A stretch of 64,000 nucleotides of DNA. It comes from Rhodoferax sp. (GTDB lineage Bacteria; Pseudomonadota; Gammaproteobacteria; Burkholderiales; Burkholderiaceae_C). A program made the translations under genes and the position numbers. Under the pieces are notes generated by a model. The model saw only the letters and a list, made by a program, of their open reading frames with translations, did no database searches and was not told where the DNA came from. Shown one piece after another: positions 1 through 8,259 of this stretch. Numbering within the stretch: position 1 is the stretch's first letter; every line of letters begins with the position of its first letter. The DNA lies in assembly GCF_028715765.1 (NCBI RefSeq), contig NZ_JAQURE010000004.1, positions 62,001 through 126,000 on the forward strand. Reading direction: 5' to 3'.

Positions 1-246
1 GGCCAGCATCTTGTGGCCAGGCACGTCGGCGGCCAGCAGCACCGCCCGCACGCCGTGCCGGGCCAGAGTGGCCTGGGTGTCGATGCAGATCAATTTGCCG
101 TGCGCCACCTTGGACAAGATGGGGGCGGCGTAGAGTGTGCCGCGCACCTCGGGCAGGTCGTCAATGTAGAGGGCCGCTCCGGCAATTTGGGCGGCGGCAC
201 TTTCGTGCGGGTGGGACTGGCCCGCTGCGGTCGTGGTCGATGTCAT
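1..246 (-). CDS. xdhB: Xanthine dehydrogenase molybdopterin-binding subunit, N-terminal part
   Basis: This is the first 82 codons of a gene cut off by the window start. It should encode the large molybdenum-cofactor subunit of xanthine dehydrogenase, which oxidises hypoxanthine and xanthine to urate in the cytoplasm. The visible N-terminus has a short polar leader followed by SAAAQIAGAALYIDDLPE and an LYAAPILS stretch, which is the usual opening of this family. Its ATG overlaps the TGA of xdhA in an ATGA arrangement, so the two subunits are translationally coupled. The catalytic part lies outside the window, so the call rests on the N-terminus and on xdhA. Confidence 0.85.
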   Translation of the reverse strand, partial: MTSTTTAAGQSHPHESAAAQIAGAALYIDDLPEVRGTLYAAPILSKVAHGKLICIDTQATLARHGVRAVLLAADVPGHKMLA

Positions 247-1709
247 GGGGCATCTCCTTCCAGGCTCAGGTTCAGCAGGCTGGCTGATGTGGGGTCTTGA
301 ATCTCCTGCCAGAAGCGTTCCAGCAGATTGCCCAGCACCTGGGTGCGGTAAGCGGCGCTGGCCCGCATGTCAGAAATCGGCTGGAATTCACCGCGCAGGG
401 TGGAGATGGCCTGGCTCAAGCTGGCATGCGCCCAGGGCTGGCCTTGTAACGCCGTCTCGGTTTGCCGGGCGCGTGCCGGGGTGGCCGCCACGCCGCCTGC
501 GCCGATGCTGGCGTGCGCAATGTGGCCGTTCTGAATCTGCAAGTTGATCACCAGGCAGACGGCTGAAATGTCGTCCTCCATGCGCTTGGAGATTTTGTAA
601 GCCCGCAGCTGTTCGCCAGCTTGCGGGCGGGGCACATGCACATAGGCCAGCACCTCATCGGCAGCCAGCAGGTTTTTGCGGTAACCGGTGTAGAAATCTT
701 CCAGCGGCAGTTCTCTGCTGCCATGCACACTCATCAGCACCACGCTGGCACGCAAGGCAATCAGCAGCGGCATGCTGTCGCCAATCGGGGAGCCGTTGGC
801 AATGTTGCCGACCAGCGTGCCAGAGTTGCGCACCGGCAGCCCGGCAAAGCGGCTGAAGAAGCTGTGCAACTGGGGCCGCTCGGCCTCCAGCGCTGCAAAG
901 GCATCGGTCAAGCGCACCGCTGCGCCAATCACGGTGTGGCTGGTGGTGGCCTCGATCTGCCGCAGCTCTGCCACGCGGGTCACATCCAGCACCTGGGCAA
1001 AGTCCATGTGCAACTTGTTGACCCACAGGCCCACATCGGTACAGCCGGCCACGATCTGGGCTTGCGGGTGAGCGGCACGCTGGCTCAGCAAGTTTTCTAG
1101 TGTGAGTGGATTTTTATATGAAAAATTGGCCTCTAGACCAGGTGAATCATGCGCAAGAAGCTCTAATTGTTGTAGCAATTGAACTTCATTCAATGACTGC
1201 TTGGGCAAGTGCTGCATCTGTTGAGCGGCATCCAGAATGGGCCGGTAACCGGTGCAGCGGCACAGGTTGCCCGACAGCGCTTCTTGCGCCACGCTGCGGG
1301 TCACCGGCTGGTCATTCAGCACCTGGTTCTGGTACAGGCCAAACAAGCTCATGGCAAAACCTGGGGTGCAAAAGCCACACTGGCTGGCATGGCACTGGTG
1401 CAAGGCTTGTTGCACCGGGTGGGGTGTCTGGTCTGGCGAGCTCAGATCCGCCGCCGTCCACAAGGCCATGCCGTGAATCGAATGCGCCAGGCGGATGCAA
1501 CTGTTGACTGCCAGATAGCGTATCTGGCCGCCCTGGTTTTCAGCCAGCACCACGGTGCAGGCCCCGCAGTCGCCCTCGTTGCAGCCCTCTTTGGTGGCGC
1601 TGTGGCCCAGGTCTTCGCGCAGCAACTGCAGCAGGGTGCGGGTGGGTGGTACATTGCGCAGCGAGACGATCTCGCCACGCCAGACAAACGTAAGTTCAGG
1701 GTGATTCAT
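243..1709 (-). CDS. xdhA: Xanthine dehydrogenase small subunit (2Fe-2S and FAD domains)
   Basis: The 488-residue protein carries electrons from the molybdenum subunit through two 2Fe-2S clusters to FAD. Plant-type ferredoxin cysteines are visible at about 43, 48, 51 and 71 (GCNEGDCGAC). The second cluster site has cysteines at about 111, 114, 150 and 152 (SQCGFCTPG and CRCTGYRP). The FAD domain follows from about residue 200, with GTLVGNIANGSPIGD. The ATG at 1709 is preferred over a TTG nine bases upstream because homologues begin near MNHPELTF. The linker between the iron-sulfur and FAD domains is encoded by a dispersed repeat. The gene is divergent from the LysR gene at 1803, its probable regulator. 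Confidence 0.93.
   Translation of the reverse strand: MNHPELTFVWRGEIVSLRNVPPTRTLLQLLREDLGHSATKEGCNEGDCGACTVVLAENQGGQIRYLAVNSCIRLAHSIHGMALWTAADLSSPDQTPHPVQQALHQCHASQCGFCTPGFAMSLFGLYQNQVLNDQPVTRSVAQEALSGNLCRCTGYRPILDAAQQMQHLPKQSLNEVQLLQQLELLAHDSPGLEANFSYKNPLTLENLLSQRAAHPQAQIVAGCTDVGLWVNKLHMDFAQVLDVTRVAELRQIEATTSHTVIGAAVRLTDAFAALEAERPQLHSFFSRFAGLPVRNSGTLVGNIANGSPIGDSMPLLIALRASVVLMSVHGSRELPLEDFYTGYRKNLLAADEVLAYVHVPRPQAGEQLRAYKISKRMEDDISAVCLVINLQIQNGHIAHASIGAGGVAATPARARQTETALQGQPWAHASLSQAISTLRGEFQPISDMRASAAYRTQVLGNLLERFWQEIQDPTSASLLNLSLEGDAP
1113..1178 (-). repeat. Dispersed GGCCTCTAG repeat inside xdhA linker
   Basis: This A+T-rich stretch reads AAAAATTGGCCTCTAG, followed by a GCGCAAGAAGCT and TTGTAGCAATT tail. 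That is the order of motifs seen in the other dispersed repeats of this window. It lies in frame within xdhA and encodes about 22 residues between the 2Fe-2S and FAD domains. The copy has diverged from the best copies at 59870 and 44218, so it may be old. Confidence 0.6.
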
Positions 1710-1802
1710 GGGCAGCAATCAGAGGCAGGATATCCACAAGGGTAAGACACACGCCTACCCGCAGCATAAGGTCAAGCATATGGCAGGTATTGGGCCAAGG
1801 GT

Positions 1803-2771
1803 ATGAAAGAGCGCGATCTTTTCGGCAGCATTGACATTCATTTGATCAAGGTATTGCACACCGTGTTGTCTGAGCGTAGCGTATCGAAAGCCGCCATCCG
1901 TCTGGGCATGCACCAGCCGGCGGTGAGCAGTGCGCTCAAACGGCTGCGCGAGTTTTCGGGCGACCCGCTTTTGGTGCGTTCCGGGGCCTGCATGGTGCCC
2001 ACCGAGGCCGGGCTGCGCATGCTCGACCCGGCGGCGCGGATTCTGCAAGCTGCCCAGGTGTTGTTCTCCGACGCACGGGGGTTCGATCCGGCGCAAGCCC
2101 GGCACACCTTTCGCATTGCCGCCAGTGATTACCTCGACCCGCATTTTTTGCCCCGCCTGATGGCGCAAATCAAGGCGCAGGCCCCGTTGTGCAACGTGGA
2201 AATCTGGCCGCTCTCGGCCGCCTCAGACTACCGCACCCAATTGGCGCAGGGCGATGTGGATGTGGTGATCGGCAACTGGGCCACCCCGCCGCAAGACCTG
2301 CACTTGGGCCGCCTGTTTGGTGACGACGTGGTGTGCCTGGTGGCCAATAACCACCCGGCGGTGCGCCGTGGCTGGGACAAAGAGGCCTGGCTGGCGGTGG
2401 ATCACATTGCGCCGGCCGCCATGCATCCTGGAGCCAAGGGCGTGATTGATGACTTTTTGATCAGCCAGGGCTTGCAGCGGCACATTGCGGCGCGTTGCCC
2501 GTATTTCGGCTTGATTCCGGCCATGGTGGCATCGACCTTGCTAGTGTTGACCACCGGGCGACAATATTGCGAGCGGTTTGTGGATGTGTTGCCGGTGAAA
2601 ATACTGCCCTGTCCGATCGAGTTTCCACGCATGATGTACTACCAGCTTTGGCATGAACGCAGCCACACCACCACGTCGGCCAAGTGGTTGCGTGAGCGCG
2701 TCAAGTCGGTGGCGGCAGCCCTGAAACGCGAAAAAATCACTCAACCTGCACCATCCGCAAAAACTGCATGA
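1803..2771 (+). CDS. LysR-family transcriptional regulator
   Basis: This is a 322-residue LysR-type regulator. The N-terminal winged helix-turn-helix spans about residues 8-66 (LHTVLSERSVSKAAIRLGMHQ, then SSALKRLRE). The effector-binding domain starts near residue 90. It lies divergently from xdhA with a 93-bp gap, and its TGA overlaps the ATG of the ABC ATPase gene (ATGA). This arrangement suggests control of purine oxidation and purine or nucleoside uptake, but the ligand cannot be read from sequence. The C-terminus after about residue 300 is lysine-rich and probably disordered. Confidence 0.9.
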   Translation: MKERDLFGSIDIHLIKVLHTVLSERSVSKAAIRLGMHQPAVSSALKRLREFSGDPLLVRSGACMVPTEAGLRMLDPAARILQAAQVLFSDARGFDPAQARHTFRIAASDYLDPHFLPRLMAQIKAQAPLCNVEIWPLSAASDYRTQLAQGDVDVVIGNWATPPQDLHLGRLFGDDVVCLVANNHPAVRRGWDKEAWLAVDHIAPAAMHPGAKGVIDDFLISQGLQRHIAARCPYFGLIPAMVASTLLVLTTGRQYCERFVDVLPVKILPCPIEFPRMMYYQLWHERSHTTTSAKWLRERVKSVAAALKREKITQPAPSAKTA

Positions 2772-4363
2772 GTACCCCCAGACTTCAACTCACCGGCATC
2801 ACCAAGCGTTACCCCAGTGTGGTGGCCAACAGCGAGGTGTCGCTGACGGTCATGCCGGGGCAAACCCACGCCGTGCTGGGCGAAAATGGTGCAGGCAAAT
2901 CCACGCTGATGAAAATCATCTACGGTGCGGTCAAACCTGACGAGGGCACGGTGCTGTTCAACGGGCAGGCAGTGCACATCAAGAACCCGCAAGAGGCGCG
3001 GGCCTTGGGTATCAGCATGGTGTTTCAGCATTTCAGCCTGTTTGACACCCTCACCGTGGCCGAGAACGTCTGGCTGGGCCTCAGCAAAAGCCTGAGCCTG
3101 CAACAAGTCACCCAGCGCATTGCGGCCAAGGCCATTGAATATGGTTTGGACATTGACCCGCTGCGCCCGGTGCACACCTTGAGCGTGGGCGAAATGCAGC
3201 GGGTGGAAATCATCCGCGCCTTGCTGACCAATCCGCAATTGCTGATTCTGGACGAACCCACGTCGGTGCTGACGCCGCAGGCGGTTGAAAAACTCTTTGT
3301 GGTGCTGAAAAAGCTGGCCAGCGAGGGCTGCAGCATTTTGTACATCAGCCACAAGCTGCATGAAATCCGCGAACTTTGCAACGCCTGCACTGTGTTGCGT
3401 GGCGGCAAGGTCACTGGTGTGTGTGACCCGTCGCAGGAAAGCAATGCGTCCTTGTCCAAACTGATGATTGGCGCCGAGCCGCCGCAGTTGACGCACCGCG
3501 CCCAAAAACCCGGTGCCGCCGTGTTGACGCTGAACAAGCTGATCTTGCCGCGTGAAGACCAGTTTGGCGTGGACATTGAAGGCATCAGCCTGCAGGTGCG
3601 CACTGGTGAGGTGGTGGGCATTGCCGGGGTCTCGGGCAACGGGCAAAAAGAGCTGCTGTACGCGCTCTCGGGTGAAGACGTGCGGGCCAAGCCGGGCAGT
3701 ATTTTTATGGGTGCGGTGGACGCCTCACGCCTGCACCCGGGGCAGCGGCGCAAGCTCGGCCTGCATTTTGTGCCTGAAGAACGCCTGGGGCGCGGTGCGG
3801 TGCCCACGCTCAGCCTGGCGCAAAACCTGCTGTTGACGCGCCAGGAGGCCATTGCTTTTCCCAAAGTGGGTGGTGGCTGGATTCGCGTCAAACAGCTTGA
3901 GCGCCACGCCGCCGACATCATGGCTCGTTTCAAGGTGAAGGCCGGTGGCCCGGGTTCGCTGGCCAGATCACTGTCGGGGGGCAACTTGCAAAAATTCATT
4001 GTGGGTCGTGAGATTGATGCCAACCCCAGGCTGTTCATCGTCTCGCAGCCCACCTGGGGTGTTGACGTGGGTGCGGCGGCACAAATCCGGGGGGCGATTC
4101 TGGCCCTGCGTGATGCCGGTTGTGCGGTGCTGGTGGTCAGCGAAGAGCTTGACGAATTGTTTGAAGTGTCTGATCGCCTGCATGTGATCTCACGCGGCCA
4201 GTTGTCGCCCTCGGTGCCCATTACCGAGGCCACGGTCGAGAAAATTGGCGAGTGGATGAGTGGGCTGTGGGACCAAGACGTGCAGCAGCACCTGGCCGAA
4301 CTTGAGGGCATCGCCGTCGTCGGTGAGTCCGCCCAGTCAGGAGGCACACATGCTCAAGCTTGA
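2768..4363 (+). CDS. Nucleoside/nucleobase ABC transporter, double ATP-binding protein
   Basis: This 531-residue ATPase has two tandem ABC domains, the architecture of the sugar/nucleoside (BMP-type) importers. The first has Walker A GENGAGKST near residue 38, the Q-loop VFQHFSLFD, signature LSVGEMQRVE and Walker B LLILDEP. The second half has the degenerate Walker A GVSGNGQKE and the signature LSGGNLQKFIVGREI. Together with the two permeases and the lipoprotein downstream it should power uptake of purines or nucleosides. It overlaps the next gene by 14 bp. Substrate assignment is inferred from the neighbouring xdh and guanine deaminase genes. Confidence 0.92.
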   Translation: MSTPRLQLTGITKRYPSVVANSEVSLTVMPGQTHAVLGENGAGKSTLMKIIYGAVKPDEGTVLFNGQAVHIKNPQEARALGISMVFQHFSLFDTLTVAENVWLGLSKSLSLQQVTQRIAAKAIEYGLDIDPLRPVHTLSVGEMQRVEIIRALLTNPQLLILDEPTSVLTPQAVEKLFVVLKKLASEGCSILYISHKLHEIRELCNACTVLRGGKVTGVCDPSQESNASLSKLMIGAEPPQLTHRAQKPGAAVLTLNKLILPREDQFGVDIEGISLQVRTGEVVGIAGVSGNGQKELLYALSGEDVRAKPGSIFMGAVDASRLHPGQRRKLGLHFVPEERLGRGAVPTLSLAQNLLLTRQEAIAFPKVGGGWIRVKQLERHAADIMARFKVKAGGPGSLARSLSGGNLQKFIVGREIDANPRLFIVSQPTWGVDVGAAAQIRGAILALRDAGCAVLVVSEELDELFEVSDRLHVISRGQLSPSVPITEATVEKIGEWMSGLWDQDVQQHLAELEGIAVVGESAQSGGTHAQA

Positions 4364-5417
4364 GGCCCGCCCTGAGCCGTCCAAAATCTGGACGTACGGC
4401 TCGCCCGTGCTGGCGCTGCTGATCACCGTGCTGATTGGCACGGTGATGTTCACCGCGCTGGGCAAAGACCCCCTCAAGGGCCTGGAGATGTTTTTCTGGC
4501 AACCCATTCACAACGCCTACGCCTTGGGCGAATTGCTGGTCAAGGCGACGCCACTGCTGATCATTGCCTTGGGTCTGGCGGTGTGTTTCAGGTCCAACGT
4601 GTGGAACATCGGCGCCGAGGGGCAATACATCATCGGTGCCATTTTTGCTGGCGGTGTGGCGCTGCTGGCGGATGCGGGCAGTAGCCGCTGGATTGTGCTG
4701 CCCATCCTTCTGGCGGGCGTGCTGGGCGGCATGGTGTGGGCCAGCTTGACGGCGCTGCTGCGTGACCGTTTTCATGCCAATGAGATTCTGGTGAGCCTGA
4801 TGTTGGTCTACGTGGCGGTGCAGGTGCTGAGCTACCTGGTGGGCGGCCCATGGAAAGATCCGATGGGTTTTAATTTTCCGCAAACCAAAACCTTTGAGGC
4901 GGCCACGCGTATTCCGCGTCTGTTTGAGGGCTCACGCGTGAGCATTGGCGCGCTGCTGGCGCTGGTCAGCGTGGCGGGCTTGTGGGTGTTTTTGTTTCGC
5001 ACACGCGCCGGTTTTGCCTTGCAGGTGGGCGGGCTGGCCCCGGCCGCCGCACGTTACGCCGGGTTTTCATCGCGGCGGGCGCTGTGGACGGCGTTGCTGA
5101 TCTCGGGCGGTGCAGCAGGCCTGGCCGGTGCGCTGGAGGTGGCCGGGCCGATTGGCCAGCTCACGCCTTACGTGCCGGCGGGTTATGGTTTTGCCGCCAT
5201 CATCGTGGCCTTTGTCGGGCGGCTGCACCCGGTGGGCATGGTGTTTTCAGCCATTTTGATGAGCATGTTTTACATCGGCGGCGAAATGGCGCAGTCGCGC
5301 CTGGGGCTGACCAAGTCGCTCACCGGGGTGTTTCAGGGGCTGCTGTTGTTCAGCCTGCTGGCCTGTGACACGCTGGTCAATTACCGCCTGATGTGGCAAA
5401 AAAGGGGAGGGCGCTGA
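4350..5417 (+). CDS. Nucleoside ABC transporter permease 1
   Basis: This is a 355-residue polytopic inner-membrane protein of the BMP/NupP permease type. It contains many hydrophobic segments and the family motif VCFRSNVWNIGAEGQYI around residue 85, plus PYVPAGYGFAAIIVAFVGRLHP near the C-terminus. The start at 4350 is supported by a strong AGGAGG at 4339-4344. Its TGA overlaps the ATG of the second permease (TGATG), so the two are coupled. It is expected to form the channel with its partner permease. Confidence 0.9.
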   Translation: MLKLEARPEPSKIWTYGSPVLALLITVLIGTVMFTALGKDPLKGLEMFFWQPIHNAYALGELLVKATPLLIIALGLAVCFRSNVWNIGAEGQYIIGAIFAGGVALLADAGSSRWIVLPILLAGVLGGMVWASLTALLRDRFHANEILVSLMLVYVAVQVLSYLVGGPWKDPMGFNFPQTKTFEAATRIPRLFEGSRVSIGALLALVSVAGLWVFLFRTRAGFALQVGGLAPAAARYAGFSSRRALWTALLISGGAAGLAGALEVAGPIGQLTPYVPAGYGFAAIIVAFVGRLHPVGMVFSAILMSMFYIGGEMAQSRLGLTKSLTGVFQGLLLFSLLACDTLVNYRLMWQKRGGR

Positions 5418-6337
5418 TGGAGTCTTATGCACTGCTGCTGGCCGCCACGCTGAACGCGGGCACGGTGCTGGCCATTGCCTCGCTGGGCTTGCTGATCAAT
5501 GAAAAGGTCGGCATTGTGAATCTGGGGGCCGAAGGCATGATGCTGTGCGCGGCCATTGCCGGTTTTGCCACGGTGGTCACCACTGGCAACGACTGGCTGG
5601 GTTTTGCCACCGGTATGGGCGTGGGCGCGTTGCTGGCGGCCATCTTTGGGGTGCTGGTGATCTGGCTCAACACCAACCAATACGCCACCGGCCTGGCGCT
5701 CACCCTGTTTGGCACGGGTTTTTCAGCCTTTGTGGGCACCTCTTTTGTGCAGGCCAAAATGCCTGAGCGCAGCAGCTTCGCCGTGCCCTATTTGTCGGAC
5801 ATACCCTGGTTTGGTTCGGCGTTGTTTCGTCATCACCCGCTGGTGTATCTCACCGTGCTGCTGGCGCTGGCGCTCATTTGGTTCATGTATCGCACCCGCA
5901 GCGGCCTGGTGCTGCGCAGCGTGGGTGAAAGCCCAGAGTCGGCCCATGCGCTGGGTTACCCGGTGCGCCGCATCCGGCTATTGGCGGTGGTGGCCGGGGG
6001 TGCGTTGTGTGGCCTGGCCGGGGCTTACCTGTCCGTCATCTACACGCCGCTGTGGGTCGAGGGCATGGTGGCGGGCAAGGGCTGGATTGCCTTGGCCTTG
6101 ACGACTTTTGCCACCTGGCGACCGGCGCGGGTGCTGCTGGGGGCCTATTTGTTTGGCGGTGTCACCATGCTGCAGTTTCATTTGCAGGGCATGGGGGTGG
6201 ATGTGCCTGCCCAGTTTTTGTCGATGCTGCCGTATGTGGCGACCATTGTGGTGCTGGCGCTGATCTCACGTAACCCGCAGTGGATTCGCATCAACATGCC
6301 CACCAGCCTGGGCAAGCCGTTTTACCCTGGAGCCTGA
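5417..6337 (+). CDS. Nucleoside ABC transporter permease 2
   Basis: This is a 306-residue second permease of the importer. It has the characteristic GLLINEKVGIVNLGAEGMMLC motif near residues 25-45 and about eight hydrophobic segments. The start at 5417 follows GGGAGGGCGCTG and overlaps the previous stop codon. It should pair with the 4350 gene product in the membrane and be energised by the double ABC ATPase. The C-terminal KPFYPGA tail ends 64 bp before the lipoprotein gene. Confidence 0.9.
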   Translation: MESYALLLAATLNAGTVLAIASLGLLINEKVGIVNLGAEGMMLCAAIAGFATVVTTGNDWLGFATGMGVGALLAAIFGVLVIWLNTNQYATGLALTLFGTGFSAFVGTSFVQAKMPERSSFAVPYLSDIPWFGSALFRHHPLVYLTVLLALALIWFMYRTRSGLVLRSVGESPESAHALGYPVRRIRLLAVVAGGALCGLAGAYLSVIYTPLWVEGMVAGKGWIALALTTFATWRPARVLLGAYLFGGVTMLQFHLQGMGVDVPAQFLSMLPYVATIVVLALISRNPQWIRINMPTSLGKPFYPGA

Positions 6338-6401
6338 TTTTTCGGGTTCATAATTCATTTCTCCCCCGTTGTCCAACCCGTTTCATTGATAAGGAATTGA
6401 C

Positions 6402-7571
6402 ATGACAGATTTGCAAAAACGCGCGCTGCTCAAAGTGGCCGCGCTCACCGCCGTGGCTTCCGCTGCGGTGGTGGGCTGCGGCAAAAAGGAAGAACCGGCA
6501 CCTGCGCCGGCGCCCGCACCGGTGGCCTCTGCGCCCGCACCAGCGCCCAAACCCGAGCCCCTGAAAATTGCCTTTGCCTATGTCGGCCCGGTGGGTGATG
6601 GTGGCTGGACTTTTGCGCATGACAACGGCCGCAAAGCGCTTGAGAAAGAATTTGGCGACAAGATCGCCACGTCTTTTGTCGAAAACGTGCCTGAATCAGC
6701 AGATGCCGAACGCGTCCTGCGCGACATGGCAGGCCAGGGCAACAAGCTGATTTTTGGCACCACCTTTGGTTACATGGAACCCATGCTCAAAGTGGCTGCG
6801 GATAACGCAGGCGTCAAGTTTGAGCACGCCACTGGCTACAAACAAGCTGACAACATGCGCACCTACGACAGCCGCACCTACGAGGGCGCGTACATGGCCG
6901 GTGTGATTGCCGGTGCCATGACCAAGAGCAAAACGCTGGGTGTGGTGGCCTCCATTCCAATCCCTGAAGTGGTGCGCAACATCAACGCCTTCACACTCGG
7001 TGCGCAGTCCAGCAACCCCAAAATCAAAACCAAAGTGGTGTGGGTAAACGGCTGGTTTGACCCACCGAAAGAAACCGAAGCGGCCACCAGCCTGATCAAT
7101 GGCGGCGCCGACGTGTTGTTCCAGAACACCGATTCTCCGGCGGTGTTGAAAACCGCCGAAGCCAAGGGCAAGCGCGCCTTTGGCTGGGATTCCGACATGA
7201 CTGCCTATGGCCCCAAAGCCCACCTTGCATCAAGCGTGATCAACTGGGGCCCGTACTACATCAAGACTGTTAAAGAAGCGCTCGATGGCAGCTGGAAAGC
7301 TGGCGCTGGCACACACGCATGGTGGGGCGTGAAAGAAGGCGCGATTGACATTGTGTCGATTGCAGAAGACGTGCCGGCCGAGACCAAAGCCAAAGTGGAA
7401 GAGGTCAAAAAAGGCCTGACGGACGGCAGTTTTGTCATCTGGAAAGGCCCGATTACCGACAACGCTGGCAAGGTACAAGTGGCCAAAGATACGGCCGCTG
7501 ACGACAAGTTTCTGGGTGGCCTGAACTTCTTTGTCAAGGGTGTTGAAGGCAAGGTGCCGGGTGCGAAATAG
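6402..7571 (+). CDS. BMP-family substrate-binding lipoprotein
   Basis: This 389-residue protein is the probable binding component of the upstream importer. A lipoprotein signal ends in AAVVGC with the lipidated cysteine at residue 26. A low-complexity Pro/Ala/Lys/Glu linker runs to about residue 52, and the BmpA/PnrA-like domain starts with LKIAFAYVGPVGDGGWTF. Members bind purine nucleosides or related ligands. An AAGGAATT ribosome-binding site precedes the ATG. A strong terminator follows the stop codon and closes the operon that began with the LysR gene. Confidence 0.92.
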   Translation: MTDLQKRALLKVAALTAVASAAVVGCGKKEEPAPAPAPAPVASAPAPAPKPEPLKIAFAYVGPVGDGGWTFAHDNGRKALEKEFGDKIATSFVENVPESADAERVLRDMAGQGNKLIFGTTFGYMEPMLKVAADNAGVKFEHATGYKQADNMRTYDSRTYEGAYMAGVIAGAMTKSKTLGVVASIPIPEVVRNINAFTLGAQSSNPKIKTKVVWVNGWFDPPKETEAATSLINGGADVLFQNTDSPAVLKTAEAKGKRAFGWDSDMTAYGPKAHLASSVINWGPYYIKTVKEALDGSWKAGAGTHAWWGVKEGAIDIVSIAEDVPAETKAKVEEVKKGLTDGSFVIWKGPITDNAGKVQVAKDTAADDKFLGGLNFFVKGVEGKVPGAK

Positions 7572-7589
7572 ACGCAGCAACTCACTATG

Positions 7590-7617
7590 AAAAAAGCCGC
7601 CCAAGGGCGGCTTTTTT
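7590..7617. terminator. Bidirectional intrinsic terminator
   Basis: A GCCGCC / GGCGGC stem with a CAAG loop is flanked by a run of A residues on the left and T residues on the right. It can therefore end transcription of the binding-protein gene on the plus strand and of the transporter gene at 7655-8200 on the minus strand. Confidence 0.9.
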
Positions 7618-7654
7618 ACACGTTGATGATGCAGTGCAGACGCATGGGGACGGA

Positions 7655-8200
7655 TTAGTGTGCGGGTACCCACAGCTGCAAGCGTGGCAGCATGGCACGG
7701 TACGGCGCCAGCAACACCGCAGCCATCAGCCATTTGATACTGAGGTCGCCAGCGGCCAGCATCAGCCAGTTCATGTCAGAGCCGTAAAAGGCCAAAAAGA
7801 AAAAGATGCCGGTGTCTAGCACCGAAGCCACCACAGACCCAATCAATGGCGCTTTCCACCAGCTCATGGTGCGCAGCTTGTTGAACGCCACAATGTCCAG
7901 CAATTGCCCCACAATGAACGCCACCCCAGAGGCCACCGCAATGCGCCATGGCGCCAAAGCCAACGACACCAGCACAGCTATTGCAAAACCAGCCCAGGCC
8001 ACGCGTCTGGCGGCTTGATTGCCCACGGCACGGTTGGTCAGGTCGGTGACCAAAAACGCCACTGGAAAGGTGAACGCACCCCAAGTCAACCAATCATTGA
8101 TGGGGAATTGGACCAGATAGTTTGATGAAGTGATGACGATCAGCATGGCCAAAATCGGCCGCCACAAGGTCAGTAACGGGAGGGTTTGAGTGTTTTTCAT
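7655..8200 (-). CDS. yhhQ: Queuosine precursor transporter (YhhQ/QPTR family)
   Basis: This 181-residue integral membrane protein has about six hydrophobic segments. The family wording is visible: SSNYLVQFP near the first helix, WGAFTFPVAFLVTDLTNRA, GVAFIVGQLLDIVAFNKLR and SVVASVLDTGIFFFLAF. YhhQ-type proteins import preQ0 or preQ1, precursors of the tRNA modification queuosine. The ATG at 8200 gives the usual N-terminus; another ATG 21 bases upstream is possible. It faces the purine-importer operon across a shared terminator. Confidence 0.85.
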   Translation of the reverse strand: MKNTQTLPLLTLWRPILAMLIVITSSNYLVQFPINDWLTWGAFTFPVAFLVTDLTNRAVGNQAARRVAWAGFAIAVLVSLALAPWRIAVASGVAFIVGQLLDIVAFNKLRTMSWWKAPLIGSVVASVLDTGIFFFLAFYGSDMNWLMLAAGDLSIKWLMAAVLLAPYRAMLPRLQLWVPAH

Positions 8201-8259
8201 GCCGCAATTATCGCAGGCCATCTGGCCATTTGAGCCCTGAGCTTGGTTAAGCTCTCACC

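Noticed and set aside
3025-4347. A long minus-strand open frame (440 codons) opposite the ABC ATPase gene
   Set aside because: It is antisense to a gene with complete ABC motifs, and its translation is rich in Ser, Arg and Pro with no recognisable domain. High G+C sequence often gives such frames.
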